Of a stretch of 64,000 nt of DNA, positions 24,725 to 33,383 are shown one piece after another. Positions within the stretch are counted from its first letter, which is position 1. The number at the start of each line of letters is the position of its first letter. The stretch comes from Candidatus Tenderia electrophaga (GTDB taxonomy: Bacteria > Pseudomonadota > Gammaproteobacteria > Tenderiales > Tenderiaceae): NCBI GenBank assembly GCA_001447805.1, contig CP013099.1:868001-932000 (forward strand), given 5' to 3'. The position numbers and the translations under genes are program-made. Under the pieces are notes generated by a model, which saw nothing but the letters and a program-made list of their open reading frames with translations, was not told where the DNA came from and searched no databases.

Positions 24725-25255
24725 TTAAGCGCGCACCGGCTCCATCATGCCGTCCATGTTCAGGCTGTCACAAAAATCCAGGTATTGTTCCCGGATCTGG
24801 GCGATGGATTGCGCGGATGGAATGTTGACCGTCATGCTGATGGCGAACATGGGGGTGCCGGTGTGGGCGGCATTATAGGAATCGGTATTGAGGGTTTCGA
24901 TATTGATGCCGCGACTGGAAAAAAAGTCGGCGACGCGGTGCACCAGTCCGGGTTGGTCGATGGCCAATGCGTCCACATGGTAGCTGAGCAGGTTGCCGCG
25001 CGGACTACGGCGCTCGGTGCGTTTGAGATTGAGGGTCAGACCGAGCTTGTCCGCCACGCGCGGCAGGGTTTCCTCGACTTTGGCAATGGAGCTCCAGTTG
25101 CCGGACAACAACAGAATCAGGGCGAATTCGCCGCCCAGGATGGTCATGCGGCTGTCGAGAATGTTACAGCCGCTGTCGAGAAGGTGTCTTGTCAGGTCGT
25201 TGACGATGCCGGGGCGGTCGTCGCCAACCGCGGTGATTACCAGGTGTTTTGACAT
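24725..25255 (-). CDS. gcvR: Glycine cleavage system repressor-like ACT protein
   Basis: Two tandem ACT domains in 176 residues: HLVITAVGDDRPGIVNDLTRHLLDSGCNILDSRMTILGGEFALILLLSG and SYHVDALAIDQPGLVHRVADFFSSRGINIETLNTDSY. In E. coli GcvR binds GcvA and represses the gcv operon when glycine is low. Divergent from dapA across a 138-base gap, as in several gammaproteobacteria. No DNA-binding domain is present, as expected. GcvR assignment rests on length, domain order and position. Confidence 0.85.
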   Translation of the reverse strand: MSKHLVITAVGDDRPGIVNDLTRHLLDSGCNILDSRMTILGGEFALILLLSGNWSSIAKVEETLPRVADKLGLTLNLKRTERRSPRGNLLSYHVDALAIDQPGLVHRVADFFSSRGINIETLNTDSYNAAHTGTPMFAISMTVNIPSAQSIAQIREQYLDFCDSLNMDGMMEPVRA

Positions 25256-25393
25256 GTGCTCGAACTACTTAGTTGGTTAACTCAGGCTCTACGATAATAA
25301 ATCATACGCCAGTTTCCCGGGGGGTGGAACGGGCTTGTCTTATGTCCGGGCCGGAAGTACCATGAGCGTTTTTCTGGAGCACGGGGAAAATCT

Positions 25394-26269
25394 ATGTTTC
25401 ACGGCAGTATGGTGGCCTTGGTAACGCCCATGCAGGTGGACGGCAGCCTCGATTATGCGGCGCTGGAACGCCTGGTGGAGTTCCACATCGACAACGGCAC
25501 CGACGCCATCGTTGCGGTGGGCACCACCGGTGAATCGCCCACCTTGAACGAGGCCGACCACTGCGAGGTCATCCGCAAGACGGTCGACTTTGCCGCCGGC
25601 CGGCTACCCGTCATCGCCGGTACCGGTTCCAATTCCACCCGTGAAGCCATCGATTTGACCCTGGCGGCCATGGAGGCGGGCGCCGACGCCAGCCTGCTGG
25701 TGACGCCGTACTACAACAAGCCCACCCAGGAAGGCCTGTACCAGCACTTCAAGGCCATTGCCGAGGCAGTGGCCATGCCCCAGATCCTCTACAATGTCCC
25801 CGGCCGCACCGCCTGCGACATGCTGCCCGACACTGTGGCACGGCTGGCCAAGATCTCCAACATCATCGGCCTCAAGGAGGCCACCGGCGACCTGCAGCGG
25901 GCCCAGGAAATCCTCGACCGCTGCGGCGACGGCCTCGACCTTTACAGCGGCGACGACGCCACCGCGCGCGAGTTCATGCTGATGGGCGGCAAGGGGGTGA
26001 TCTCGGTCACCGCCAATGTGGTGCCTAAGGCCATTCACGAGATGTGTGCCGCCGCCGTCGCCGGCGACCGCGCCAAGGCCGAGGAACTGGACGCCCCGCT
26101 GGCCGGCCTGCACGAAAACCTGTTTTTGGAAGCCAATCCTATCCCGGTCAAATGGGCGCTGGCGGAGATGGGGCTGATCGGCCACGGGATCCGCCTGCCC
26201 TTGACGGTATTGTCGGACCCGCACCACGACGCCGTGCGCCAGGCCCTGCGCCAGGCCGGCGTGCTCTGA
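25394..26269 (+). CDS. dapA: 4-hydroxy-tetrahydrodipicolinate synthase
   Basis: Condenses pyruvate with aspartate semialdehyde, first step of lysine/diaminopimelate synthesis; 291 residues, TIM barrel. The substrate loop GTTGESPTL, catalytic tyrosine in [13 protein letters not shown] and Schiff-base lysine in [14 protein letters not shown] are present. Start at ATG 25394. The next gene is a BamC-like lipoprotein 10 bases downstream, matching the E. coli dapA-bamC order. Confidence 0.97.
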   Translation: MFHGSMVALVTPMQVDGSLDYAALERLVEFHIDNGTDAIVAVGTTGESPTLNEADHCEVIRKTVDFAAGRLPVIAGTGSNSTREAIDLTLAAMEAGADASLLVTPYYNKPTQEGLYQHFKAIAEAVAMPQILYNVPGRTACDMLPDTVARLAKISNIIGLKEATGDLQRAQEILDRCGDGLDLYSGDDATAREFMLMGGKGVISVTANVVPKAIHEMCAAAVAGDRAKAEELDAPLAGLHENLFLEANPIPVKWALAEMGLIGHGIRLPLTVLSDPHHDAVRQALRQAGVL

Positions 26270-26279
26270 TTCCCGGCTG

Positions 26280-26582
26280 ATGATGAATTCACGCTTAGGC
26301 CGGGGGGTGACCCTGCTGGGGATGGCCGCGTTATTGTCGGCCTGCAGCGGGATCGAGCAAAAGCGGCTCGAATACCGTAACAGCCAGAGTATCGCGCCGC
26401 TCAAGCTTCCGCCCGGCCTGCAGGAGCCGCAGAGTCCCACCATGTTGCCCCTGCCCGAGGTGGATACGGCCGCGGCGGTGGTGGACGTCGCTCCGCCGGT
26501 CAACCTGCCCGAGGAACTGTTGGCGGAGCCCGAGACCGCGGCTGCGGCGCGCAGCGAAAACAGCGCTCCCGACGACGAATAG
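26280..26582 (+). CDS. Short BamC (NlpB)-like lipoprotein
   Basis: Small outer-membrane lipoprotein of 100 residues with signal peptide and lipobox LSAC. After the lipid cysteine the segment RLEYRNSQSIAPLKLPPGL, then MLPLPEV and DVAPPVNLPEEL, resembles the unstructured N-terminal stretch of E. coli BamC that binds BamD (APLAELHAPAGM, ILPV, DIRPP). The two folded helix-grip domains of BamC are missing; the frame ends in an acidic tail. Position directly after dapA supports the assignment. It may be a minimal BamC; the function of such short forms is unknown. It ends one base before the MBL gene. Confidence 0.7.
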   Translation: MMNSRLGRGVTLLGMAALLSACSGIEQKRLEYRNSQSIAPLKLPPGLQEPQSPTMLPLPEVDTAAAVVDVAPPVNLPEELLAEPETAAAARSENSAPDDE

Positions 26583-26583
26583 C

Positions 26584-27345
26584 ATGCGCTTTGCATCCCT
26601 GGGCAGCGGCAGCCGCGGCAATGGCACCCTGGTTGAGGCCGGCGCCACCCTGGTGTTGCTGGACTGCGGTTTTAGCATTGCCCAGGTGGAGGCGCGTATG
26701 GCGCGGCTGGGCAAGACGCCCGCCGATCTCAGCGCCATCGTCGTCACTCACGAGCACGGCGATCATATCAAGGGCGTCGGTCCGCTGGCGCGGCGCTATC
26801 AGATTCCGGTATGGATGACGCCGGGCACGGCGCGCCACCGGCGCCTGGGCGCGCTGCCGCAGCTGTGTCATTTCAACAGCCATTCGCGCTTCGCCATCGA
26901 TGATCTGGAGCTCAGCCCCTATCCCGTCCCCCACGATGCCCGCGAACCGGCGCAGTTCGTCTTTGGCGACGGCAAGGTCCGCATCGGCATTCTGACCGAC
27001 GTGGGCTGTTGGACGCCCCATATCGAAGAGCAGCTGAGCCGCTGCGACGCCCTGATTCTGGAGTGCAACCACGACAGCGACCTGCTGCTGCACGGCGGCT
27101 ATCCGGCCGCGCTAAAACAGCGTGTCGGGGGGCGTCACGGCCATCTCAGCAACCGCCAGGCCGCCGACCTACTGGGGCGCCTGAACACCGGCAAGTTGCA
27201 GCACCTGATCGCCGCCCATCTCAGCGAGGAGAATAACCAACCGCAGCTGGCCCGGGACGCCCTGGCCGCGGTGCTCGGCTGCAGCGGCGATTGGATCGGC
27301 GTCGCCGATCAGGAACAGGGGCTGGCTTGGCGCGAAGTTGTATAA
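26584..27345 (+). CDS. MBL-fold metallohydrolase (YycJ/VicX-like)
   Basis: Metallo-beta-lactamase-fold protein of 253 residues. MRFASLGSGSRGNGTLVEAG, the metal site VTHEHGDHIKG, GILTDVGCWTPH and LECNHD are typical of the YycJ/VicX group, thought to be nucleases or phosphoesterases. Start one base after the BamC-like stop, so the two are cotranslated. Located in the dapA-bamC-mbl-purC block. Confidence 0.85.
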   Translation: MRFASLGSGSRGNGTLVEAGATLVLLDCGFSIAQVEARMARLGKTPADLSAIVVTHEHGDHIKGVGPLARRYQIPVWMTPGTARHRRLGALPQLCHFNSHSRFAIDDLELSPYPVPHDAREPAQFVFGDGKVRIGILTDVGCWTPHIEEQLSRCDALILECNHDSDLLLHGGYPAALKQRVGGRHGHLSNRQAADLLGRLNTGKLQHLIAAHLSEENNQPQLARDALAAVLGCSGDWIGVADQEQGLAWREVV

Positions 27346-27346
27346 T
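27341..27346 (+). promoter_or_regulatory. Possible -10 element of purC
   Basis: A perfect TATAAT overlaps the stop codon of the MBL gene, 31 bases before the purC start. No good -35 was found at 16-18 bases, so activity would need an activator or a weak -35. Treat as tentative. Confidence 0.3.
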
Positions 27347-27376
27347 ACGCAGTCCGAATTACGAGGTTAAATCACC

Positions 27377-28093
27377 ATGCAGAAACGCGAAGAGCTCTAT
27401 GCCGGCAAGGCCAAATCCGTCTATCTCACCGACGACCCGGACCGCCTCATCCTCGAGTTCCGCGACGACACGTCGGCCTTTGACGGCGAGAAGGTGGAAC
27501 AGCTGGCGCGCAAGGGCATGGTCAACAACTACTTCAATGTCTTTATTATGGACAGGTTGGCCGAGGCCGGCATCCCCGTCCATGTGGAGCAACGGCTTTC
27601 CGATACACAGGCCGTGGTGAAAAAGCTGGCGATGATCCCCGTGGAATGCGTGGTGCGCAACATCGCCGCCGGTAGTCTCTGTCGCCGTTTGGGTGTGCAG
27701 GAGGGCATGGATCTCAATCCCCCGACCTTCGAGTTATTCCTCAAGAACGATGCCCTGCATGATCCTATGATCAACGAGTCTCATGTCGAGACCTTCGGCT
27801 GGGCTAAGCCGGCACAGCTGGCGCGTATGAAACAGCTCACTTTCCAGGTCAACGACGTATTAAAACAGCTGTTCGCCGACGCCGGTATGCTGTTGGTGGA
27901 CTACAAACTGGAGTTCGGCGTGTTCAAGGGCGAGATCGTGCTGGGCGATGAGTTCAGCCCCGACGGCTGCCGTCTGTGGGACGCGCAGACACGCGAGAAG
28001 CTGGACAAGGATCGCTTTCGCCAGGGCCTGGGTGGGGTGGTCGAGGCCTATGAAGAAGTGGCCAAGCGGCTGGGTATCGACTTGCCGCAATAA
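27377..28093 (+). CDS. purC: SAICAR synthetase
   Basis: Phosphoribosylaminoimidazole-succinocarboxamide synthase of de novo purine synthesis; 238 residues. [37 protein letters not shown] and [29 protein letters not shown] are family signatures. GAGG precedes the ATG. Separate from purL (37181), so the purine genes are scattered. It converges on the lipoprotein gene at 28187. Confidence 0.97.
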   Translation: MQKREELYAGKAKSVYLTDDPDRLILEFRDDTSAFDGEKVEQLARKGMVNNYFNVFIMDRLAEAGIPVHVEQRLSDTQAVVKKLAMIPVECVVRNIAAGSLCRRLGVQEGMDLNPPTFELFLKNDALHDPMINESHVETFGWAKPAQLARMKQLTFQVNDVLKQLFADAGMLLVDYKLEFGVFKGEIVLGDEFSPDGCRLWDAQTREKLDKDRFRQGLGGVVEAYEEVAKRLGIDLPQ

Positions 28094-28103
28094 CTTCAAA
28101 AAC

Positions 28104-28131
28104 AAAAAAAGGGGTGCATCCAGCACCCCTT
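28104..28131 (-). terminator. Terminator between purC and the 947-residue lipoprotein gene
   Basis: 7-bp stem GGGGTGC/GCACCCC (28111-28117 with 28123-28129) flanked by a run of A on the + strand, which makes a seven-base U tract on the minus-strand transcript. It therefore mainly terminates the minus-strand lipoprotein gene; on the + side only TTGGTTGTT follows. Confidence 0.75.
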
Positions 28132-28186
28132 GGTTGTTATTGGCGGCGATCTTGTCCCTGTCGCCTTCTTCGTCTTAGCCCAGGGT

Positions 28187-31030
28187 CTATTCGACCGCCT
28201 TGCCTTCGGTGTATTTGATGCTCGTCCCTGTCGGTACCGCGCCCATGTTGTGGGCGGTGTAGCTGGGCAGCGAGGTCAAGTCGACTGCGTTGGCGTCGCT
28301 TATATCGGGTTGCGTTCCATTGGGGAAATTTGTCACAACCCCGAGGAACAGGCTGGTATCCAGCGGCTTGACGAAATAGCGTGTGCCGTCATCACCGGTG
28401 GCCTCGGTGCCGGCCGCAATATGAACCACCTTGCCGGCGATGTCCGGTGTCATGGTCCAGCCGTTCTTTTCCAGCTCGTGGTACATGTCAGGCATGCCGT
28501 GCATCCAGCCGTCGAACTGCAGGCTGAGCGTGCCTTTGGCTGTGCCGGCGCTGTCCTGTACCGCCACGTTGTTCAGCGTGATCGGGTTGGACAGGATGAC
28601 GTAGTCGCCGTTGCTGTCTTTCAGAAAGCGCTGCTTGCCCCAGTTCTGGCCGTCACTCGGTTTTTCCCAGTTGAATTCCACCGGGCGTGTTTGACCAATG
28701 GGAAAGCCGTAGTCGTCAACCGCTACCGTTGTGCCATCGCCAGCAAGCGGGTTGCCTGACACATCGTAGGCAAACAGGCCCCATTTGGTATCGGCCACGG
28801 CGCCGACGGTGTTGTTGCCGGAGCTATCGGACAAGACTTCCAGCAGCAGATAGTTGGCGTCCGCCGGATCTTCGATCAAACTGTATTTGACATCTGTATT
28901 CCAAGGCGCCGCCAGATAAGACGTCCCTGCGGGCAGGATAGACGCCGTTGCAGACGAATCCGTGTTATCCGGATTGGCCGCATTCTGCAGTTCCCGTTTG
29001 ACATCATAGGAATTCGCAGCGTCGGCAGCATCTTTGCGTTTTACGATGTAATTGCTGCCGGCGGCGTTGATGTAGTACTCCTCATCCCGGCCCGGGTTGA
29101 ACGCAGTGTCGTTGTTGCCAAAGGTGGGCTGATTCGTAACCGGGTCTTCACCCAGATACTCTTTCTGAACCCAGCCTGTGTTGGCGCCGCTGAAATCGCC
29201 GGTGTATTGGATAAACAGCTGACCGCTGATGCCGGTGAACAGATTGTCTCCGCTTGCCGGCGTCAATTTTGCCGCCGGGCTGTTGGGCAAAGGACGACCG
29301 GTTTCGTTGTCGATATTGTCACCGGTTTCATAGAAACCCTCGCCGCTGTATGTGAAACCGCTGATGGCGGGGTCGGAGTCAAGGTACAGGTATTGCTTGA
29401 AGCTACCGTTGTCGTCACCGCCTACATATATCCAGCGTTGGTCGTTTTCCGCTAGGACCAATTGATTGAGATCGAAGGCGCTAAAGCCGTTTTCCGAACC
29501 TCCCTTGGAAGATCCATCGTGATTCTTACACTCGAGGGGATTCGCCCCCCAGTCAATCCAGCCATCCGCGCAGTAACGCCAGGCGTTGTTGATATAGAAC
29601 AGCTCATAGGATTTGTTGAGCCAGGTCTGGACCGGCACGCCTTTGATGTCGTCAAGGGTGGCGCTGACCAGATTACGTTTGGTGAACGTGCCGGCAAATT
29701 CGGCCATGGTGTAGGTCGGCGCGGTCTGGCCGGGCGGGACGTCGGCCTTGGTAAAGGTGGTGGGCGAGGCGTTAACGCCGTCGTCGACGACGAAGCCTTC
29801 CGGACCCCAGAGTTCATGACGACCCTGCCAGGCACCGTAATAGCCCCAGGCCTCGAACTGCTTAGTGTTGTCGCTGAGCGCTGTCATTTCATACCGCACG
29901 GGGAAGCCGAAGGACACCTTTTTCTCCACATTTTCGCCTTCGGCGATATTGTTGTTGGCATCACCCTCGGCGTAGAACAGGCCGTAGCGATGCACCATCT
30001 TGATTGCGCCGTCTAACTCACGGTCCTTAAAGACCGCCGGGTCGGATCCTTCCTGGACGCCGAGATAGTTGCCATTGTAAGAATATTTTGCGCTGTTGCT
30101 GGGGAAGGCGCTGAGCAGGGAGCAATCGGTGCCGCTATTGGGGTCGTAGCAGGTCTCCCAATCGGGATATTGCACCACACCGTAGCCTTCGTTAGCGCTG
30201 CGTATCAGCACACCCTTCATCTCTTCAATCAGGTCCCATTCATTGCGCATGCCGCGATCGACCACCTTCAGCGTGGTATTGCCGTTGGCGTCGATACGAG
30301 CACTGGCGGCGAAATAACCCTGCGGCGCGCTGGCGTCAACGCCCGTCGGATCGGCGTCGAAATAGACGTTCAGGTCCCATTCGCCGTAGTCTTCGAAGGA
30401 GCCATCGTCCGCCACGCTAGCGGAGGTGTAGATCTCGGCCTGTGCCTTAATGAGAGTCTCGGTGCCGTAATGGGGATCGGTCTCCGGAATCCAGAGCTGA
30501 ATCACGTTAACCTTCTGTGAGACGCCGCTGGTTGGGTGGGTGCCGTCCACCAGCTCGGACTTGACGGTCCAGGTTTGCAGTTGTTTGATATCGACGCCGT
30601 CGCTGTCTTCTTCCCAGGAGACGACGGCCTGATAGGCACCGGTGCCCACTTCGTCGGCATAGTTTGTTTGTGCCAAGGACGTCAAAATGGTTTCGATAAT
30701 ATCGAATTGCTCCAAGGCAGGTTCTTCGACAAAGGTTCTGCCCTTGGTCTTGACGTAATCTGAATCGGCCGGCAGGCCGCTGGCGGCCGCCGCTCTCGAT
30801 AAGCGATGAATGGCGTTGCTGAAACTGCCGGCGCTGGCCGCGGCGGAACTGCTGCCCGAGGCGGGAACCGCCGAAATTTCGGAGGGCAGGGTGTAACCCC
30901 TGCTGGTGGCGCTGCTACTGCTGCTGGACGAGCTACCGCCGCCCCCGCCGCCGCATGCAGTCAGACCAATGGTGATTGCCAGTGGAACGACACAGGTCAG
31001 CGGTGTCATTCGTTTATTCTTACTCTTCAT
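28187..31030 (-). CDS. Large lipoprotein of unknown function
   Basis: 947 residues. Signal peptide and lipobox LTAC are followed by a low-complexity linker of six Gly and eight Ser, then a long, aromatic- and Asp/Asn-rich secreted region. No catalytic motif is recognised. Two Cys pairs (CYDPNSGTDC and C-ADGWIDWGANPLE-C) could form disulphides, and many WG/YG and DDG turns suggest a beta-rich fold. Perfect ribosome binding site GAGGAGA lies before the ATG. No operon partner: a 384-base gap upstream and a terminator downstream. Probably outer-membrane anchored; substrate and role unknown. Confidence 0.8.
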   Translation of the reverse strand: MKSKNKRMTPLTCVVPLAITIGLTACGGGGGGSSSSSSSSATSRGYTLPSEISAVPASGSSSAAASAGSFSNAIHRLSRAAAASGLPADSDYVKTKGRTFVEEPALEQFDIIETILTSLAQTNYADEVGTGAYQAVVSWEEDSDGVDIKQLQTWTVKSELVDGTHPTSGVSQKVNVIQLWIPETDPHYGTETLIKAQAEIYTSASVADDGSFEDYGEWDLNVYFDADPTGVDASAPQGYFAASARIDANGNTTLKVVDRGMRNEWDLIEEMKGVLIRSANEGYGVVQYPDWETCYDPNSGTDCSLLSAFPSNSAKYSYNGNYLGVQEGSDPAVFKDRELDGAIKMVHRYGLFYAEGDANNNIAEGENVEKKVSFGFPVRYEMTALSDNTKQFEAWGYYGAWQGRHELWGPEGFVVDDGVNASPTTFTKADVPPGQTAPTYTMAEFAGTFTKRNLVSATLDDIKGVPVQTWLNKSYELFYINNAWRYCADGWIDWGANPLECKNHDGSSKGGSENGFSAFDLNQLVLAENDQRWIYVGGDDNGSFKQYLYLDSDPAISGFTYSGEGFYETGDNIDNETGRPLPNSPAAKLTPASGDNLFTGISGQLFIQYTGDFSGANTGWVQKEYLGEDPVTNQPTFGNNDTAFNPGRDEEYYINAAGSNYIVKRKDAADAANSYDVKRELQNAANPDNTDSSATASILPAGTSYLAAPWNTDVKYSLIEDPADANYLLLEVLSDSSGNNTVGAVADTKWGLFAYDVSGNPLAGDGTTVAVDDYGFPIGQTRPVEFNWEKPSDGQNWGKQRFLKDSNGDYVILSNPITLNNVAVQDSAGTAKGTLSLQFDGWMHGMPDMYHELEKNGWTMTPDIAGKVVHIAAGTEATGDDGTRYFVKPLDTSLFLGVVTNFPNGTQPDISDANAVDLTSLPSYTAHNMGAVPTGTSIKYTEGKAVE

Positions 31031-31414
31031 CGGGCGTATTCTCCTCGCGTTGTAACTTGGCTCAATTTGGTCAGGCCCCCAGTCGGTTTGGTGCCCCTGG
31101 GCCTGTTCTGCTTGTCCTGCCTGAGTGTCCTTTTGCCCGAGCGAGTGACGGCGGTGGTCGCCGCTGGCGTGCTTCGTCAGCCTTGACGATGGATAGGCGT
31201 CAGACCGTCCAATGTACGGTGGTTAACGGCATTTTCAGGGGGAATTTGAGCGTCAAAACAAGGGGAATAGCGGAAGTCAGTGCATGGGAATGCGCCAAGA
31301 CACGTAAGTGCTTGATCGTTAATTGATGTGCCGTGTGAGCCTGGACAAGGGGGCTGGGGTTATATGAGGGATATCGGCCGCCCTCGGCCCGGTTTCGTCG
31401 AGGATGGTGAGGGA
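31031..31414. other. Gene-free stretch upstream of the lipoprotein gene
   Basis: This 384-base gap separates the lipoprotein start from the 3' end of the EEP-family gene. It should contain the lipoprotein promoter on the minus strand. No convincing -35/-10 pair, small gene or strong hairpin was found. Confidence 0.5.
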
Positions 31415-32371
31415 TTAAAGACTAAACTGCGCCACGAACGGTGCATGATCCGACTCGGGATATTTGAGGTCCGAGGCGAAGGCGATGGATTCGTCGTGCA
31501 GCACCTCGTTGTGGATCTCCGCCGCCTGGTAATAAGTCAACAATGAACGCGAGATCATCACGTGGTCGAGCAGATTTCCTTGCCCTTCGTGCAACAAGGT
31601 GTAGCGTGAGCCACTCGGAATGGACAGACTGCAGGGCACCAGTTGGCGATGGCCGAGAGCGGCGTTGCCGGTGTTTTCCACCCGCCCGGCGATGGCCTCT
31701 ACCGGCACTTCGCCCGGTTCGGCGTTGAAGTCGCCGCAAACCATGATTTTGGCCTCCGGCTCGTTGTCGAAGAGCGCGTCGATCATGAGTCTCAGCTCCA
31801 GCGCCTGGCCGACCCGTTTCATGGAGGAAATGAAGTAGCCTTCCGCCCAGCCACTGACGCTGCGAAAGCCCCAGCCCTCCCGTTGCCCCGGGACCGCCGA
31901 GGGGCCGCGTGATTTGAGGTGGATGTTGAATACGTGGAGGGGCCCTTGCGGATGGCCGATCTTGGCGTACAGCACGGGTCGTTCCCAACGCACCTCCTTG
32001 GCCTCGTGCTCGCGCGGCGAGGCGGTGACACGGCGGTACACCAGCTCGTCCACGTATTCGTTGCGTACTTGCCGGGTTTCCAGGATGGGGTAGCGCGACA
32101 GGATGACCAGGTTGCGCTTGTCATAGGCCTGGTCCGCCGTGGTCTCGGTGGCGCTCAGGTTGTAGCCCTGGTAGGGCGTGCCTTCGATCAAGGCCTGCAA
32201 GGCCCAAAGTCCACGCGGTTGGCCCTCACGTTCCTGGCCGTGAATTTCCTGCAGGCAGAGGATGTCTGCGTTCAGGCGCAACAACTGAGGTCTCAGGATG
32301 GGAAAACGTTGTTCCAGCGAGGGAGACATGTTCTCATCCAGATTTTCGACATTGAAAGTGGCTATTCTCAT
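31415..32371 (-). CDS. Endonuclease/exonuclease/phosphatase (EEP) family protein
   Basis: 318 residues from the ATG at 32371, which has AAGGAG eight bases upstream; a longer frame to 32422 lacks such a site. Motifs of the DNase I-like fold are in order: MRIATFNVENLDE, ILCLQEIHG, FNIHLKSRG, VCGDFNAEPGE and the terminal SDHAPFVAQF. No signal peptide. Substrate unknown: DNA, RNA, phospholipid or inositol phosphate are all possible in the family. Transcribed divergently from the cytochrome genes. Confidence 0.85.
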   Translation of the reverse strand: MRIATFNVENLDENMSPSLEQRFPILRPQLLRLNADILCLQEIHGQEREGQPRGLWALQALIEGTPYQGYNLSATETTADQAYDKRNLVILSRYPILETRQVRNEYVDELVYRRVTASPREHEAKEVRWERPVLYAKIGHPQGPLHVFNIHLKSRGPSAVPGQREGWGFRSVSGWAEGYFISSMKRVGQALELRLMIDALFDNEPEAKIMVCGDFNAEPGEVPVEAIAGRVENTGNAALGHRQLVPCSLSIPSGSRYTLLHEGQGNLLDHVMISRSLLTYYQAAEIHNEVLHDESIAFASDLKYPESDHAPFVAQFSL

Positions 32372-32598
32372 GGCACCGCTCCTTGGTTGAATGTTTCGGC
32401 TGAGACCTTTTTTTAGCATCATGCGCCAACCTTTTCAGGGCTTCAAATAATTATTCAGAGCGTCATAGCGGCGGCGTTACATCGACGTTGCATTTATGGG
32501 ATAATCGCCGCCAGACGGGGTGTTTGGTCATCAAGCTTAAATACTTCGTTGTCATAATCGCCAATCAGTCCGATGCAACGATCTTTAATAGGTTTTCC

Positions 32599-33366
32599 AT
32601 GAGCCAGCGTTTTTCCCTTCATTTTTCGCACCTGCCCTTGGTGCAACGGGTCCTCTATACCTGCACCCTGTGCGTGTTGGGGCTGGGCTACACCTTTGCC
32701 ATGATCTATATCTTCGCTTCGCATCATAGTCGCGACGGCAATGACATGCTGACCGTGCAGGACATTATTATCGCCTACAGCGGCAGCAAGAGCGGCACCC
32801 GGCTGGAGGCGGCGCTGAAGGGGCCCATGTCGGGCATGTTGCCGGCCGACGAGAATCTGAAGATCATCAGCTGGGTGCGCGACGGTGCCAGTGAAAAGGA
32901 ATATCAGCAAGGTATAAAACGAATTTTCGACAACCGCTGCATCACCTGTCACAACAATCGCAATCCCCATCTGCCCAGTCTGGAGGATTACGAATCGATC
33001 AAAAAGACCGCCGAGGAAGACAAAGGCATGGATGTGTTTACGCTGGTGCGCGTGTCACACATCCATCTGTTTGGGCTGACCTTCATCTTTTTTATCGTCG
33101 CCAGTATTTTTATTCACGCCTATATCCGCCATGAGTGGCTCAAGATTACGATCATGGTGATCCCGTTTATTTCGATCATTTTTGACGTCGCCTCCTGGTA
33201 TATCACCAAGGTCTTCGAGCCCTTCGCCTGGGTGGTGATCGGCAGCGGTACACTGATGGGGATTTGTTTTGCGTTGCAGTTTTTTATCTCCCTGTACCAG
33301 ATGTGGTTCTACCAACTGCCGGATGACGTGAAGATGCGCTTCTATTGTTCCGTGGTGGATGAATAG
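32599..33366 (+). CDS. Membrane-bound monohaem cytochrome c
   Basis: 255 residues from ATG 32599. Hydrophobic segment at about 17-41, a periplasmic loop containing one haem motif CITCH (C114-H118), then three further spans (about 152-175, 182-202 and 209-232). The histidine pair SHIHLFG just before the second span is a potential ligand or quinol-side feature. Not a described enzyme subunit that I can name. It lies 17 bases upstream of the six-haem gene, so the pair is probably one operon. A role in passing electrons between the quinone pool and periplasm is inference. Confidence 0.7.
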   Translation: MSQRFSLHFSHLPLVQRVLYTCTLCVLGLGYTFAMIYIFASHHSRDGNDMLTVQDIIIAYSGSKSGTRLEAALKGPMSGMLPADENLKIISWVRDGASEKEYQQGIKRIFDNRCITCHNNRNPHLPSLEDYESIKKTAEEDKGMDVFTLVRVSHIHLFGLTFIFFIVASIFIHAYIRHEWLKITIMVIPFISIIFDVASWYITKVFEPFAWVVIGSGTLMGICFALQFFISLYQMWFYQLPDDVKMRFYCSVVDE

Positions 33367-33383
33367 CCGGCGGGATTGGATAG

